Below are positions 1-7,533 of a DNA stretch of 64,000 bases, one piece after another. The notes under the pieces are model-generated. The model worked only from the letters and a program-made list of their open reading frames with translations, did no database searches and was not told where the DNA came from. Position 1 is the first letter of the stretch; every line of letters begins with the position of its first letter. Made by a program: the position numbers and the translations under genes. This DNA is from JAIVJM01 sp963816985 (GTDB lineage Bacteria; Acidobacteriota; Blastocatellia; Pyrinomonadales; Pyrinomonadaceae). The stretch lies in the NCBI GenBank assembly GCA_963816985.1, contig CAWFMF010000002.1:62001-126000 (forward strand), in the 5' to 3' direction.

Positions 1-423
1 AGGCACGGCGGACGAGAGCCGGGGCGCACTCCCGACGAACTCGCGGAAGATGATCTCGACGAGCGCGGCGGAAGTCCTCGAAGAGGTGTCGAGCGCGACC
101 GTCCGGACTTCATCAAGCTCCGCCCCGCGCGTCACCAGCACCACGCTCTGCACTTCGCTCCGCGCCCCGACGCAGACGCCGGGCACGAGTTCTATATCGG
201 AGAGGCGCTGGTACTCGATGACGGGGACGAGCGCCGCCTCGACCTCTCCGCGCGCCAGAAAGTCCGCGCAACGCGCGGGCGCGGCGTCCGTCAAAAGCCG
301 CACCGAATCCCTGTGCGGGCCGCGCATAAAACTCCAGATGAGCGGCGCGCTGTTCAGATAGTAAGACGCGGCGATGCGCGGCGCGCTGCCCTCTTCAATC
401 ACCTCTTCGGACGTTCCCTTCAC
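1..423 (-). CDS. mqnA: Chorismate dehydratase MqnA, partial (C-terminus beyond window)
   Basis: The minus strand reads without a stop from position 423 to the window edge, about 141 codons, so the 3' part is missing. MqnA removes water from chorismate to give 3-[(1-carboxyvinyl)oxy]benzoate, the first step of the futalosine route to menaquinone, in the cytoplasm. The evidence is the N-terminal segment SYYLNSAPLIWSF and, about 110 residues in, the run TVALDTSSRTSAALV, a hallmark of the family (periplasmic-binding-protein fold). The start is uncertain. GTG at 423 gives a 17-residue lead before the conserved strand; no ATG is available in frame, and the frame stays open further upstream. The gene diverges from the cyclase gene, with a palindromic element between them. 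Identification is confident; the start is not. Confidence 0.82.
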   Translation of the reverse strand, partial: MKGTSEEVIEEGSAPRIAASYYLNSAPLIWSFMRGPHRDSVRLLTDAAPARCADFLARGEVEAALVPVIEYQRLSDIELVPGVCVGARSEVQSVVLVTRGAELDEVRTVALDTSSRTSAALVEIIFREFVGSAPRLSSAVP

Positions 424-566
424 CCTGACACAGAGCCGCGCGCCCTCCGGGCCTTCTTGCGCGGTCTCGCACGTGATGCTAACGCACGCGCCCACGCGCC
501 GCAAGACGACCGAGCCGCCCCTTCGCCCCGTTTCGTTGACAGCGTTTCTACACGGCCAGTAACATG

Positions 567-654
567 AAAAGCCGTGAACCGTAAACCGTGACAGGTGACA
601 GGAAATACCTGCCTACCTCTTGTCACGGTTTACCTGTCACGGTTCACGGCTCTT
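567..654. repeat. Intergenic hairpin, word-reiterated type (copy 1, GTGACAGG/GTAAACCGT words)
   Basis: Inverted repeat between divergent mqnA and the cyclase gene. The left arm is built from GTGAACCGT, GTAAACCGT, GACAGGTGACAGG; the right arm is the near-complement, ending one base before the ATG at 655. The apical loop contains ATACCTGCCTACC, close to the loops of the copies near 30.7, 45.8 and 47.1 kb. The arms would fold in RNA or as a DNA cruciform. The function is unknown. Confidence 0.8.
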
Positions 655-1299
655 ATGCCCATCCACGACATCAGCGTGGCGATTGCGCCCGGCGAGACGC
701 CGACGTATCCGGGCGACCCCGGCATCGAGGTCGAGTCGTGGGCGGCCATCGCGCGCGGCGACTCGGCCAACGTCACCTCGCTCCGCTTCGGGGCTCACAC
801 CGCCACTCATCTGGACGCGCCCGCACACTTCATCGAAGGCGCGCCGGGCATCCCCTCGCTCCCGCTCGAAGTCCTCGTCGGCCCCGCGCGCGTCGTCGCT
901 CTTAACGAAGACGTGCTCGCCGTTGACGAAAACCACGTCGCCGCCGCACAGCTCGAAGGCGCGACCCGCGTCCTCTTCAAGACGCGCAACTCCGCCTTCT
1001 GGGACGACCCGCGCGGGCGCTTCCGCGAGGATTTCACTTACCTCACCGAGGGCGGCGCGCTCGCACTCGTCGAGCGCGGCGTCCGGCTCGTCGGCTTCGA
1101 CTACCTCTCGGTCGAGAGGTTCGGCTCGAACGACTTCGCGACGCACCTCGCGTTGCTCTCGAACGGCGTCGTCATCGTCGAGGGGCTCGACCTCCGCGCC
1201 GTCGCCGAGGGCACATACGAGTTGATCTGCCTGCCTCTCAAAATCGCGGCGGGGAGCGGCGACGGAGCCCCCGCGCGCGCCGTGCTCCGCACTCTCTAA
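655..1299 (+). CDS. Cyclase family protein, probable kynurenine formamidase
   Basis: A 214-residue protein of the metal-dependent cyclase/kynurenine formamidase family, whose bacterial KynB members hydrolyse N-formylkynurenine in tryptophan breakdown. The family signature HxxTHxDxPxH is at residues 48-58 (H48, H52, D54, H58), preceded by the typical HDISVAIAPGETPTYPGDP-like N-terminus. The frame is open further upstream, but ATG 655 fits the family start; codons before it lie inside the palindromic element and look non-coding. No other kyn gene is adjacent, so the substrate is not proven by context; other cyclase-family hydrolases share the same motif. The next gene, a cupin, follows after 47 bases on the same strand. 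Confidence 0.75.
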   Translation: MPIHDISVAIAPGETPTYPGDPGIEVESWAAIARGDSANVTSLRFGAHTATHLDAPAHFIEGAPGIPSLPLEVLVGPARVVALNEDVLAVDENHVAAAQLEGATRVLFKTRNSAFWDDPRGRFREDFTYLTEGGALALVERGVRLVGFDYLSVERFGSNDFATHLALLSNGVVIVEGLDLRAVAEGTYELICLPLKIAAGSGDGAPARAVLRTL

Positions 1300-1346
1300 A
1301 AGAACTGAGGAGGCGTCGCCCGTCGAGCGCGGCGACGACAAACGAG

Positions 1347-1709
1347 ATGCTTGAGAAAGTTAACATCGCAGAGAAATTCCGGCTCTTCGAAGAGCACTGG
1401 AGCCCGAAGATTGCGGGCGAGGTGGGCGACTCCTACGTCAAGCTCGTCAAGTTTCAGGGCGACTTCGTGTGGCACCAGCACGAGACCGAGGACGAGATGT
1501 TTCTCGTCGTTAAGGGCAGCATCGTCATTAAGCTCCGCGACGGCGACGTGCACTTAGGCGAGGGCGAGTTCGTCGTCATCCCTCGCGGCGTCGAGCACAT
1601 GCCCGTCGCCGAAGAGGAGGCGCACGTCCTGCTCTTCGAGCCCAAGTCCGTCCTCAACACCGGCGACGTGCGGAACGAGCGCACCGTGCCCGAACTCCAA
1701 AGAATCTGA
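1347..1709 (+). CDS. Cupin domain protein
   Basis: A 120-residue single-domain cupin (small beta-barrel). The two cupin motifs are visible: WHQHETEDEMFLVVKG around residues 42-57 with likely metal ligands H43, H45 and E49, and IPRGVEHMPVA around 78-88 with H84. The length and the closely spaced motifs match small mannose-6-phosphate-isomerase-like cupins that bind one metal ion. The substrate cannot be told from the sequence. The stop codon TGA (1707-1709) is followed one base later by an ATG (1711) that may begin the alkyltransferase-like gene, so the two are probably co-transcribed. Confidence 0.8.
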   Translation: MLEKVNIAEKFRLFEEHWSPKIAGEVGDSYVKLVKFQGDFVWHQHETEDEMFLVVKGSIVIKLRDGDVHLGEGEFVVIPRGVEHMPVAEEEAHVLLFEPKSVLNTGDVRNERTVPELQRI

Positions 1710-1813
1710 GATGGACAAAAAACATCCGACCGCGGACGCGCCCGTTCGACTCCCACGGCGGGCCGCCCTTCGACGTAGATTCGCCGCGCTACCGCGAGCG
1801 CGTCTACGAGATT

Positions 1814-2143
1814 GTGCGCCGCATCCCCGTCGGGCGCGTGATGACCTACGGGCAGTTGGCCGAGTTGCTCGGCGAGGGCTACACGGCGCGCACCGTCGGC
1901 TTCGCCATGCACTCGGCGGACGAGGACGTTCCGTGGCACCGCGTCATCAACGCGCAGGGCAAATGCTCGACGGGCCGCGTCGTGCTCCCGCCGGATAAGC
2001 AGAAACGAATGCTTGAAGCGGAAGGCATCAAGTTCGACGCGCGCGAGCGCTGCGACCTCGGCCAGTACCGCTGGACGCCCGAAGAGTTCGCCTCCGAGCG
2101 CGAAGCAGACGAGCCGCCGCAGCCGAGCCTCTTCAACGACTGA
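1814..2143 (+). CDS. Alkyltransferase-like protein (MGMT family, Trp in place of acceptor Cys); 5' end frame-disrupted
   Basis: The clean frame from GTG 1814 encodes 109 residues of the O6-alkylguanine-DNA alkyltransferase DNA-binding fold: IPVGRVMTYGQLAELLG with the helix-turn-helix, then VPWHRVINAQGK. The family's PCHR acceptor motif reads PWHR (W41), the mark of ATL proteins. These bind alkylated guanine and hand lesions to nucleotide excision repair instead of repairing them directly. Homology extends upstream in this frame to about 1745 (SPRYRERVYEIV), where no start codon exists. An ATG at 1711 directly after the cupin stop is open in the neighbouring frame, and dropping one base near 1744 would join them. 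So either the true gene is 1711-2143 with a single-base insertion, or a sequence error is present. Confidence 0.75.
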   Translation: MRRIPVGRVMTYGQLAELLGEGYTARTVGFAMHSADEDVPWHRVINAQGKCSTGRVVLPPDKQKRMLEAEGIKFDARERCDLGQYRWTPEEFASEREADEPPQPSLFND

Positions 2144-2166
2144 ACGCCCCGCACGAGGAGCCGACG

Positions 2167-2580
2167 ATGAACAACGAATCCCTGCAACCGCGAGCCCCCT
2201 ACGAGATCAGCGAGCCGCGCTACTCCGTCTCGCCGCAGATGGTCACGACCGCCTTCGAACTCCCCGGCTACCGCGTCCGCCAGAACCTCGGCGTCGTGCG
2301 CGGCATCGTCGTCCGCTCCCGCAACCTCTTCGTCAACATCGGCGCGACGTTCCAGACGCTCGTCGGCGGCAACATCACCGCCTGGACGAACCTCTGCGAG
2401 ACGACGCGCAAGGACGCCTTCGAGATTATGGTTCAGCACGCCACCGAACTCGGCGCGAACGCCATCATCGGCGCGCGCTACGACGCGACCGAAGTCGCGA
2501 AGGGCGCAACCGAAGTCCTCGCCTACGGCACGGCGGTCGTCGTCGAGCCGCTGGACGGGACGGGGATTTACGGGTCATGA
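2167..2580 (+). CDS. YbjQ/UPF0145 family protein
   Basis: A 137-residue protein whose body (residues about 27-130) matches the YbjQ family, which forms small pentameric assemblies sometimes called heavy-metal-binding. Typical segments are LPGYRVRQNLGVVRGIVVRS, the RKDAFEIMVQHATELGANAIIGARYD core and the C-terminal strand VLAYGTAVVVEP. About 25 residues at the N-terminus are an extension, with no signal peptide visible. The biochemical function of the family is not established. The stop overlaps the next start (ATGA at 2577-2580), so translation is probably coupled to the thioesterase gene. Confidence 0.82.
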   Translation: MNNESLQPRAPYEISEPRYSVSPQMVTTAFELPGYRVRQNLGVVRGIVVRSRNLFVNIGATFQTLVGGNITAWTNLCETTRKDAFEIMVQHATELGANAIIGARYDATEVAKGATEVLAYGTAVVVEPLDGTGIYGS

Positions 2581-2999
2581 AGGAGACACAGTTGAGCGCG
2601 GAGGAGCACGCGCGACTCGAAGAGACCTTCGCGCTCATCCCGTATGTGCGGCTGCTCGGCATCGAGTTCGTCTCGGCGGAGCGCGGCGAGGCCACCTTCG
2701 CCCTCGAAGTCCGCGAAGAGCTGACGCGGATGGGCGGACTTTTGCACGGAGGGGCGGTCGCCTCCCTGCTCGACACGGCGGCGGCCTTCGCCGTCCACAC
2801 CGTTTTAGAGCCCGAAAAACGTACAGTCACCATTGATTTGACCATCCATTTCCTCCGCCCCGTCACGTCGGGCCGGATCGAGGCCCGCGCCCGCGTGCTG
2901 CGCGAAGGCCGCCGGGTCGTTATCCTCGTGGTCGAAGTGACCGACTCCAACGGTGAGCTTACCGCAACCGCGACAACAACTTATCTCAAACAGGGTTGA
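2577..2999 (+). CDS. PaaI-type hotdog thioesterase
   Basis: A 140-residue single hotdog-fold protein of the PaaI/YigI acyl-CoA thioesterase class. The family motif MGGLLHGGAVASLLDTAAAFAV is at residues 52-73. The HGG turn and the aspartate or glutamate of the central helix are the usual catalytic neighbourhood, followed by TIDLTIHFLRPV, the substrate-binding strand. Such enzymes hydrolyse small or aromatic acyl-CoA thioesters in the cytoplasm; the substrate is not deducible here. ATG 2577 overlaps the previous stop by four bases (ATGA), supporting this start over longer readings of the same frame. It ends a five-gene plus-strand run. Confidence 0.82.
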   Translation: MKETQLSAEEHARLEETFALIPYVRLLGIEFVSAERGEATFALEVREELTRMGGLLHGGAVASLLDTAAAFAVHTVLEPEKRTVTIDLTIHFLRPVTSGRIEARARVLREGRRVVILVVEVTDSNGELTATATTTYLKQG

Positions 3000-3193
3000 A
3001 CCGCTCCCGCCGATTTCCGCCTCTCCGGCTCCTCCTCCGTGCCGCTTTCCGGCGTGTTAAAAATTCATAGACAAATGTGTTTGGCCTATGTCAAAATGTG
3101 TTTGCCTCGGATGGCCTCCAAAAGGCCGTGCGCCACGCTCTCATCCCTGAACTCTCCGAGCCTCGTCCACCGACCGTCGGCTTGCGACCCTAA

Positions 3194-4960
3194 ATGCTCT
3201 CTCTCTACAGCGCCCTCCTAGCACAGCATCCGCGACAACTGACGCCAGTGCGTTGCGCGGAGCAGACGATTGCGCAGTTGCATCGCTACTTCGAGGATGT
3301 CGTGCTGGAGAACAACCTTGCGGCCCTCGTCGTCGAGAGCCTGCTGCCCGAATCGCAGCGTTCGCTGCGCGACATGGCGCGCGTGCGCGAGGTCGGCGAG
3401 GCGGCGCGTTACGGCTTCTTTTTCGTCGCGCCCGACGACGCTCTGGCGACCGTGCCTCTGAGCGACGAGGCGTTCGACGAAAAGCCGGTCATGATGAAGA
3501 AGACGGCGCAGGCCGCCTTCGACGAGCGGTTCGTGGTCATCGCCGACGCGCGCTTCTCGGCCCTCCTCGCCTCGGTGCGCAACCGCGAAGAGGACGGCTC
3601 GGAGGGCGACGAGGTGATTTGGTCTTTCGAGCCCGACATCGTCTACTCGGCGCTCGAATACCTGATGGCGCGCGTCACCGCCGAGCTTCCCTTCCAGTCC
3701 GCGGCCTTCTCAAGGGCGGTGCGGACGTGCGTCCCCAAGACGACCTCTCTTCAGTTGACCGTCTCCGTGACGACCAAGCTCGCGCGGCTCTTGCAGGAGC
3801 AGGCCGTGCGCGAGCTGGCCGTCAACCGCATCGCGACGGCCATCCGCAGCTCGCTCGAACTGCCGAGCATCCTCCAGACGACCGTTGACGAAGTGGGCCG
3901 CGCGCTCGGCGCGCAGTACAGCGCACTGAGCGTCGAGGGCGAGCACGGCCAGCCGTCCCTGACGACCTGCTACTTCCGCGACGGCGCGCGGGAAGAGGAC
4001 GACGAGAGTCGCGACGAACTCGTCAGCGACATGGAGGCGTATGCCGTGCGCCTGCGCGGGCGCATGAAGGCTTACGTGCAGGACGGAACATCGGACGCCA
4101 ACGACCCGAACACGCGGCCCGTGGCCGCCGTGCCCGTCATCTACCGCGAGCGCACGATGGGCGTCTTGATGGTCAGCTCCGACGACTCGCAGCGCGTGTG
4201 GCAGGAGAACGAAATCCTGCTCATGCGGACGGTCTCGGATCAGGTGGCGGTGGCCGTCAACCACGCGCGGCTCTTCCAGCAGATGCAGCAGCAGGCCTTG
4301 ACCGACGGTTTGACGGGCTGCTTCAACCGCCGCTTCTTTGAAATCCAGCTCGAACGCGACTTGCATCTCGCGACGCGGATGCGGCAGCCCGTCTCGCTCA
4401 TCATGCTCGACGTTGACCGCTTCAAGCTCGTCAACGACACGCACGGGCACGACGCGGGCGACGTGGCGCTGCGCATCATCGCGGGCGCTCTGCGCGAGGA
4501 GGTGCGGGGCGTGGACACGGCGGCGCGCTACGGCGGCGAGGAGTTCGCCGTCATCCTGCCGCAGGCGAATTTGGAAGGCGCGCTCCTCGTCGCCGATCGT
4601 CTGCGCGCGCGCATCGAGAAGACCGAGATGCCGGGCATCGGGCCGATCACGGCTTCGCTCGGCGTCGCAACTTTCCCGCAGCACGCCAGCTCGCGCGAGC
4701 TTCTGGTGACGACCGCCGACCGCGCGCTCTATCAGGCCAAGCGCACGGGCCGCAACCGCGTCTGCTCGCCGCTCGATTTGCCGGACTGTTCGTTTGAAGA
4801 GACGACGAGCGAGGCCGTGACCGAGCCCGCGACCGGGATTGAGACTGAGATGAGCGATTCTTTCATCAACGCCGAAGTCGGCGACGCCCTCACGAGTGAG
4901 GTTCCGGCTGCGCCTGAGATTTTGGAGACGCAGGAAGCCTTGACGCCGCCGAGCATCTAG
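3194..4960 (+). CDS. GAF-GGDEF diguanylate cyclase
   Basis: A 588-residue protein. Residues about 1-190 form an N-terminal sensory-type region (it looks like the DICT class, low certainty). A GAF domain follows at about 215-375 and a GGDEF domain at about 385-545, opening with LTDGLTGCFNRR. The active-site motif is GGEEF at 447-451, so it should make cyclic di-GMP from two GTP. An RxxD product-inhibition site (RGVD, 438-441) sits five residues before it, so feedback inhibition is expected. No membrane segment or signal peptide is visible; the enzyme is probably cytosolic. The last 45 residues are acidic and disordered-looking. It stands alone and ends at a strong terminator. The ligand of the GAF domain is unknown. 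Confidence 0.88.
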   Translation: MLSLYSALLAQHPRQLTPVRCAEQTIAQLHRYFEDVVLENNLAALVVESLLPESQRSLRDMARVREVGEAARYGFFFVAPDDALATVPLSDEAFDEKPVMMKKTAQAAFDERFVVIADARFSALLASVRNREEDGSEGDEVIWSFEPDIVYSALEYLMARVTAELPFQSAAFSRAVRTCVPKTTSLQLTVSVTTKLARLLQEQAVRELAVNRIATAIRSSLELPSILQTTVDEVGRALGAQYSALSVEGEHGQPSLTTCYFRDGAREEDDESRDELVSDMEAYAVRLRGRMKAYVQDGTSDANDPNTRPVAAVPVIYRERTMGVLMVSSDDSQRVWQENEILLMRTVSDQVAVAVNHARLFQQMQQQALTDGLTGCFNRRFFEIQLERDLHLATRMRQPVSLIMLDVDRFKLVNDTHGHDAGDVALRIIAGALREEVRGVDTAARYGGEEFAVILPQANLEGALLVADRLRARIEKTEMPGIGPITASLGVATFPQHASSRELLVTTADRALYQAKRTGRNRVCSPLDLPDCSFEETTSEAVTEPATGIETEMSDSFINAEVGDALTSEVPAAPEILETQEALTPPSI

Positions 4961-5000
4961 AGCCGAACGTGAGTCGTCGCGGCTGAACGAACCGCGAAAG

Positions 5001-5036
5001 AGCGCCTGAGAGTCGAAACTCTCAGGCGCTTTTTTT
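5001..5036 (+). terminator. Rho-independent terminator after the diguanylate cyclase
   Basis: A perfect 13-base stem AGCGCCTGAGAGT / ACTCTCAGGCGCT with a 4-base loop (CGAA), directly followed by seven T. It lies 40 bases after the stop at 4960 and is oriented for the plus strand. Confidence 0.93.
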
Positions 5037-5040
5037 GTGC

Positions 5041-5110
5041 GGACAGTGCAGCGAGCGGGTTGAGCTTAACGGTAGTCAACCCGCCCGAAAGACCGCTCGC
5101 GGTTCTGTCC
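5041..5110. repeat. GC-rich palindrome, 'GCGAGCGGGTTGA' family, degenerate copy
   Basis: An imperfect inverted repeat starting GGACAGTG and ending GGTTCTGTCC. It shares the words GCGAGCGGGTTGA and CCGCTCGCGGTTCTGTC with the copies at 19.0, 50.6 and 57.4 kb. It sits just downstream of the terminator and about 100 bases before the ABC exporter gene. The arms have decayed relative to the other copies. Confidence 0.7.
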
Positions 5111-5213
5111 GGGGGCGCGCGCGTTTGGCTTTGGGCGTCGAATCACGCATCATAGACGGCGCACGTTTCTCCTTTTATTGATAAGAGGCTTCGGCCCCGT
5201 TGGCTCGGTTTTT

Positions 5214-6956
5214 ATGGACGATTTACGAAAATTCGCGCGGTACTTCCGGCCCTACAAGAAGTCCCTCGCGGTCGGCATCCTGTGCATCTTCCTGTCGGTC
5301 GTCTCCGGGCTGCTCGTCCCGCTCTACGTCGGGCGGGCGGTGGACGACCTGCGCGCGGACGTGACGTGGCGGAAGATTACGGGCTACGCCCTGACCATCC
5401 TCGGCGTGAGCGCCCTGAGCGGCGTCTTCCTCTTCCTCCAACGGCGTTACCTCATCAACCTCTCGCGGCACATCGAGTACGACCTGCGGCAGGACTTCTT
5501 CGCGCACCTCCAAAAGCTCCCCGCCTCCTTCTTTCACGAGAACCGGACGGGCGACTTGATGGCGCGGGCGACGAACGACCTCGCCGCCGTGCGGCAACTG
5601 GCCGGGCCGATGGTCATGTACACGATGCAGACCATCTTCGTCGTCCTCATCGTCCTGCCCTTGATGCTGCGCATCAGCGTGCGGCTCACTCTGCTGCTCT
5701 TCGTGACGATGCCGCTCGTCTCCCTGACGGTCAAGTTTTTCGGCCAGCAGGTGCACGTCCGCTTCGAGAAGATTCAGGAGTTCTTCTCGAAGATTTCCGC
5801 CCGCGCGCAGGAGAATTTTTCCGGCGTCCGCGTCGTGCGCGCCTACGCGCAGGAGGGGGCGGAGGTCGCCGCCTTCAAGCAGCTCAACCGCGAATACGCC
5901 GACCGCAACCTGCATCTGGTTCGCATCTCGGCGGTGATGCGCCCGCTCATCCAGTTCCTCATCGGGCTCGGACAGGTCTTGATACTCTGGTACGGGGGCT
6001 TGCTCGCCATCCGTGGGCAAATCACAACCGGCGAGTTCGTCGAGCTGAACTTGTACTTGATGCGGCTCATCTGGCCGCTCATCGCGCTCGGCTACGTGGC
6101 GAACCTCTACCAGCGCGGCAAGGCGAGCCTCAAGCGGATGAACGCCGTCTTCGCCGTCGAGCCCTCGATTGCCGACCGGCCCGGCGTCAAAGCGCAACCG
6201 GGCGTCCGGGGCCGTATCGAGTTTCGCGGCCTGACCTTCGCCTACAACGAGCACAGCCCGGCGGTCTTGCGCGACATCAACCTGACCATCGAGGCCGGGC
6301 AGACCGTCGCCTTCGTGGGCCGCACGGGTTCGGGCAAGTCCACCTTGATGAACCTCATCCCGCGCGTCATGGAAGCGCCGCCGGGGACGGTCTTCGTGGA
6401 CGGCGTGGACGCGAGCGACTACCCGCTCGCGCAGTTGCGCTCCGCAATCGGCTACGTGCCGCAGGAGACTTTCCTCTTCAGCGAGACCTTAGCCGAGAAC
6501 ATCGCCTTCGGCGTCGAGCGCGCCGAGCGCGCAGAGGTCGAGTGGGCGGCGGAGATTGCGGGGCTCGCCGACGACGTGCGCGGATTTCCCGACGGCTTCG
6601 ACACGCTCGTCGGCGAGCGCGGCATCACGCTCTCCGGCGGGCAGAAGCAGCGCACGGCGATTGCCCGCGCCGTCATGCGCCAGCCGCGAATACTTATCCT
6701 CGACGACTCGCTCTCCGCCGTGGACACCTACACCGAGGAGAAAATCCTCGCGCAGTTGCGCGGCGTGATGCGCGAGCGCACCAGCTTAATCGTCTCGCAC
6801 CGCATCTCGACCGTGCGCGACGCGGACTTGATCTGCGTCCTCGAAGAGGGCCGCATCGTCGAGCGCGGGACGCACGAAGAGCTGCTCGCGCACGGCGGCG
6901 AGTACGCGGAACTCTACGAGAGACAGTTGTTGGAGGAAGAGCTGGCCGCGAGTTAA
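5214..6956 (+). CDS. ABC exporter half-transporter, subunit with degenerate catalytic site
   Basis: A 580-residue type IV ABC exporter subunit with a six-helix membrane domain (about 1-310) and a nucleotide-binding domain (about 330-575). Walker A is GRTGSGKS at 369-376, the signature LSGGQ is at 473-477 and the switch histidine is in VSHRIST. Walker B ends LDDS (D497, D498), so the catalytic glutamate is replaced by aspartate. Together with the altered LSVGQ signature of the partner encoded at 7534, this is the arrangement of heterodimeric exporters such as BmrCD or TM287/288, with one degenerate and one active ATP site. I chose ATG 5214; an upstream TTG in frame adds 12 residues without support. 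The substrate is unknown (drug or lipid export likely). Confidence 0.87.
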   Translation: MDDLRKFARYFRPYKKSLAVGILCIFLSVVSGLLVPLYVGRAVDDLRADVTWRKITGYALTILGVSALSGVFLFLQRRYLINLSRHIEYDLRQDFFAHLQKLPASFFHENRTGDLMARATNDLAAVRQLAGPMVMYTMQTIFVVLIVLPLMLRISVRLTLLLFVTMPLVSLTVKFFGQQVHVRFEKIQEFFSKISARAQENFSGVRVVRAYAQEGAEVAAFKQLNREYADRNLHLVRISAVMRPLIQFLIGLGQVLILWYGGLLAIRGQITTGEFVELNLYLMRLIWPLIALGYVANLYQRGKASLKRMNAVFAVEPSIADRPGVKAQPGVRGRIEFRGLTFAYNEHSPAVLRDINLTIEAGQTVAFVGRTGSGKSTLMNLIPRVMEAPPGTVFVDGVDASDYPLAQLRSAIGYVPQETFLFSETLAENIAFGVERAERAEVEWAAEIAGLADDVRGFPDGFDTLVGERGITLSGGQKQRTAIARAVMRQPRILILDDSLSAVDTYTEEKILAQLRGVMRERTSLIVSHRISTVRDADLICVLEEGRIVERGTHEELLAHGGEYAELYERQLLEEELAAS

Positions 6957-7007
6957 AGACCGGCGCGATTCAACGGCGCGAGCCGGACGGAAGGAGAGAG
7001 AAAACGT

Positions 7008-7508
7008 ATGAGCAGCCCAAACCTGAATGTTGACCCGGAGGCACGCCTGCGCTTGATGCGAATCCTCTGGGCGGTGTTCCTTATGACGGTCGGCCTGTAC
7101 GTCGTGTTCGCGTACTTCACTGTGCCGGACTCGGCGGACGCGCCCGCCCGTTCGTCCGGCTCGCCCGGCATCGGCGCTACAGACGGGGGCTTCTCCACGA
7201 TCCTCCTCCTGTTCTTCGCGCTCGCCCTGAGCATGGTCGTCGCCTCGTTTCTGGTGAAGCAGGTGTACGCGAAGAAGGCCGTCCGTGAGCAGAGCACGGC
7301 GCACCTCCAGACGGGGCTCATCATTGCGCTCGCGCTCTGCGAGATGGCCGGGCTCTTCGGCCTCATCGGGCTCTTCCTCGACGGCAACCCGTTCGCGTAC
7401 CTCCTCTTCGTCGTCTCCGTCGCCGGGATAGTGCTCCACTTCCCCCGGCGCGAAGACATCGTGGCGGCTTCGGGCGGCGGCGCGGGGTTCGGGATGGGGA
7501 TTAACTAG
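7008..7508 (+). CDS. Four-helix membrane protein between two ABC exporter subunits
   Basis: A 166-residue protein that I do not recognise at family level. Hydrophobic segments lie at about 17-38, 64-88, 103-125 and 128-143, with a polar Ser/Pro/Gly-rich loop at about 42-60, suggesting four transmembrane helices. It starts 51 bases after the upstream exporter subunit (the leader contains GGAAGGAGAGAG as a strong ribosome site) and ends 25 bases before the second subunit. It is therefore almost certainly co-transcribed and may be an accessory of the transporter; this role is inferred from position only. Confidence 0.75.
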   Translation: MSSPNLNVDPEARLRLMRILWAVFLMTVGLYVVFAYFTVPDSADAPARSSGSPGIGATDGGFSTILLLFFALALSMVVASFLVKQVYAKKAVREQSTAHLQTGLIIALALCEMAGLFGLIGLFLDGNPFAYLLFVVSVAGIVLHFPRREDIVAASGGGAGFGMGIN

Positions 7509-7533
7509 GAGAGAGGTTTCGGGCACAAAGCGA

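Noticed and set aside
2013..2576. Long N-terminal extension of the hotdog thioesterase frame
   Set aside because: The 188 extra residues overlap the ATL and YbjQ genes, are arginine-rich and have no homology; ATG 2577 overlaps the YbjQ stop in the usual coupled way.
3710..4684. Long minus-strand frame opposite the diguanylate cyclase
   Set aside because: Shadow of the GGDEF gene, with no motif and low-complexity His/Arg/Asp composition.
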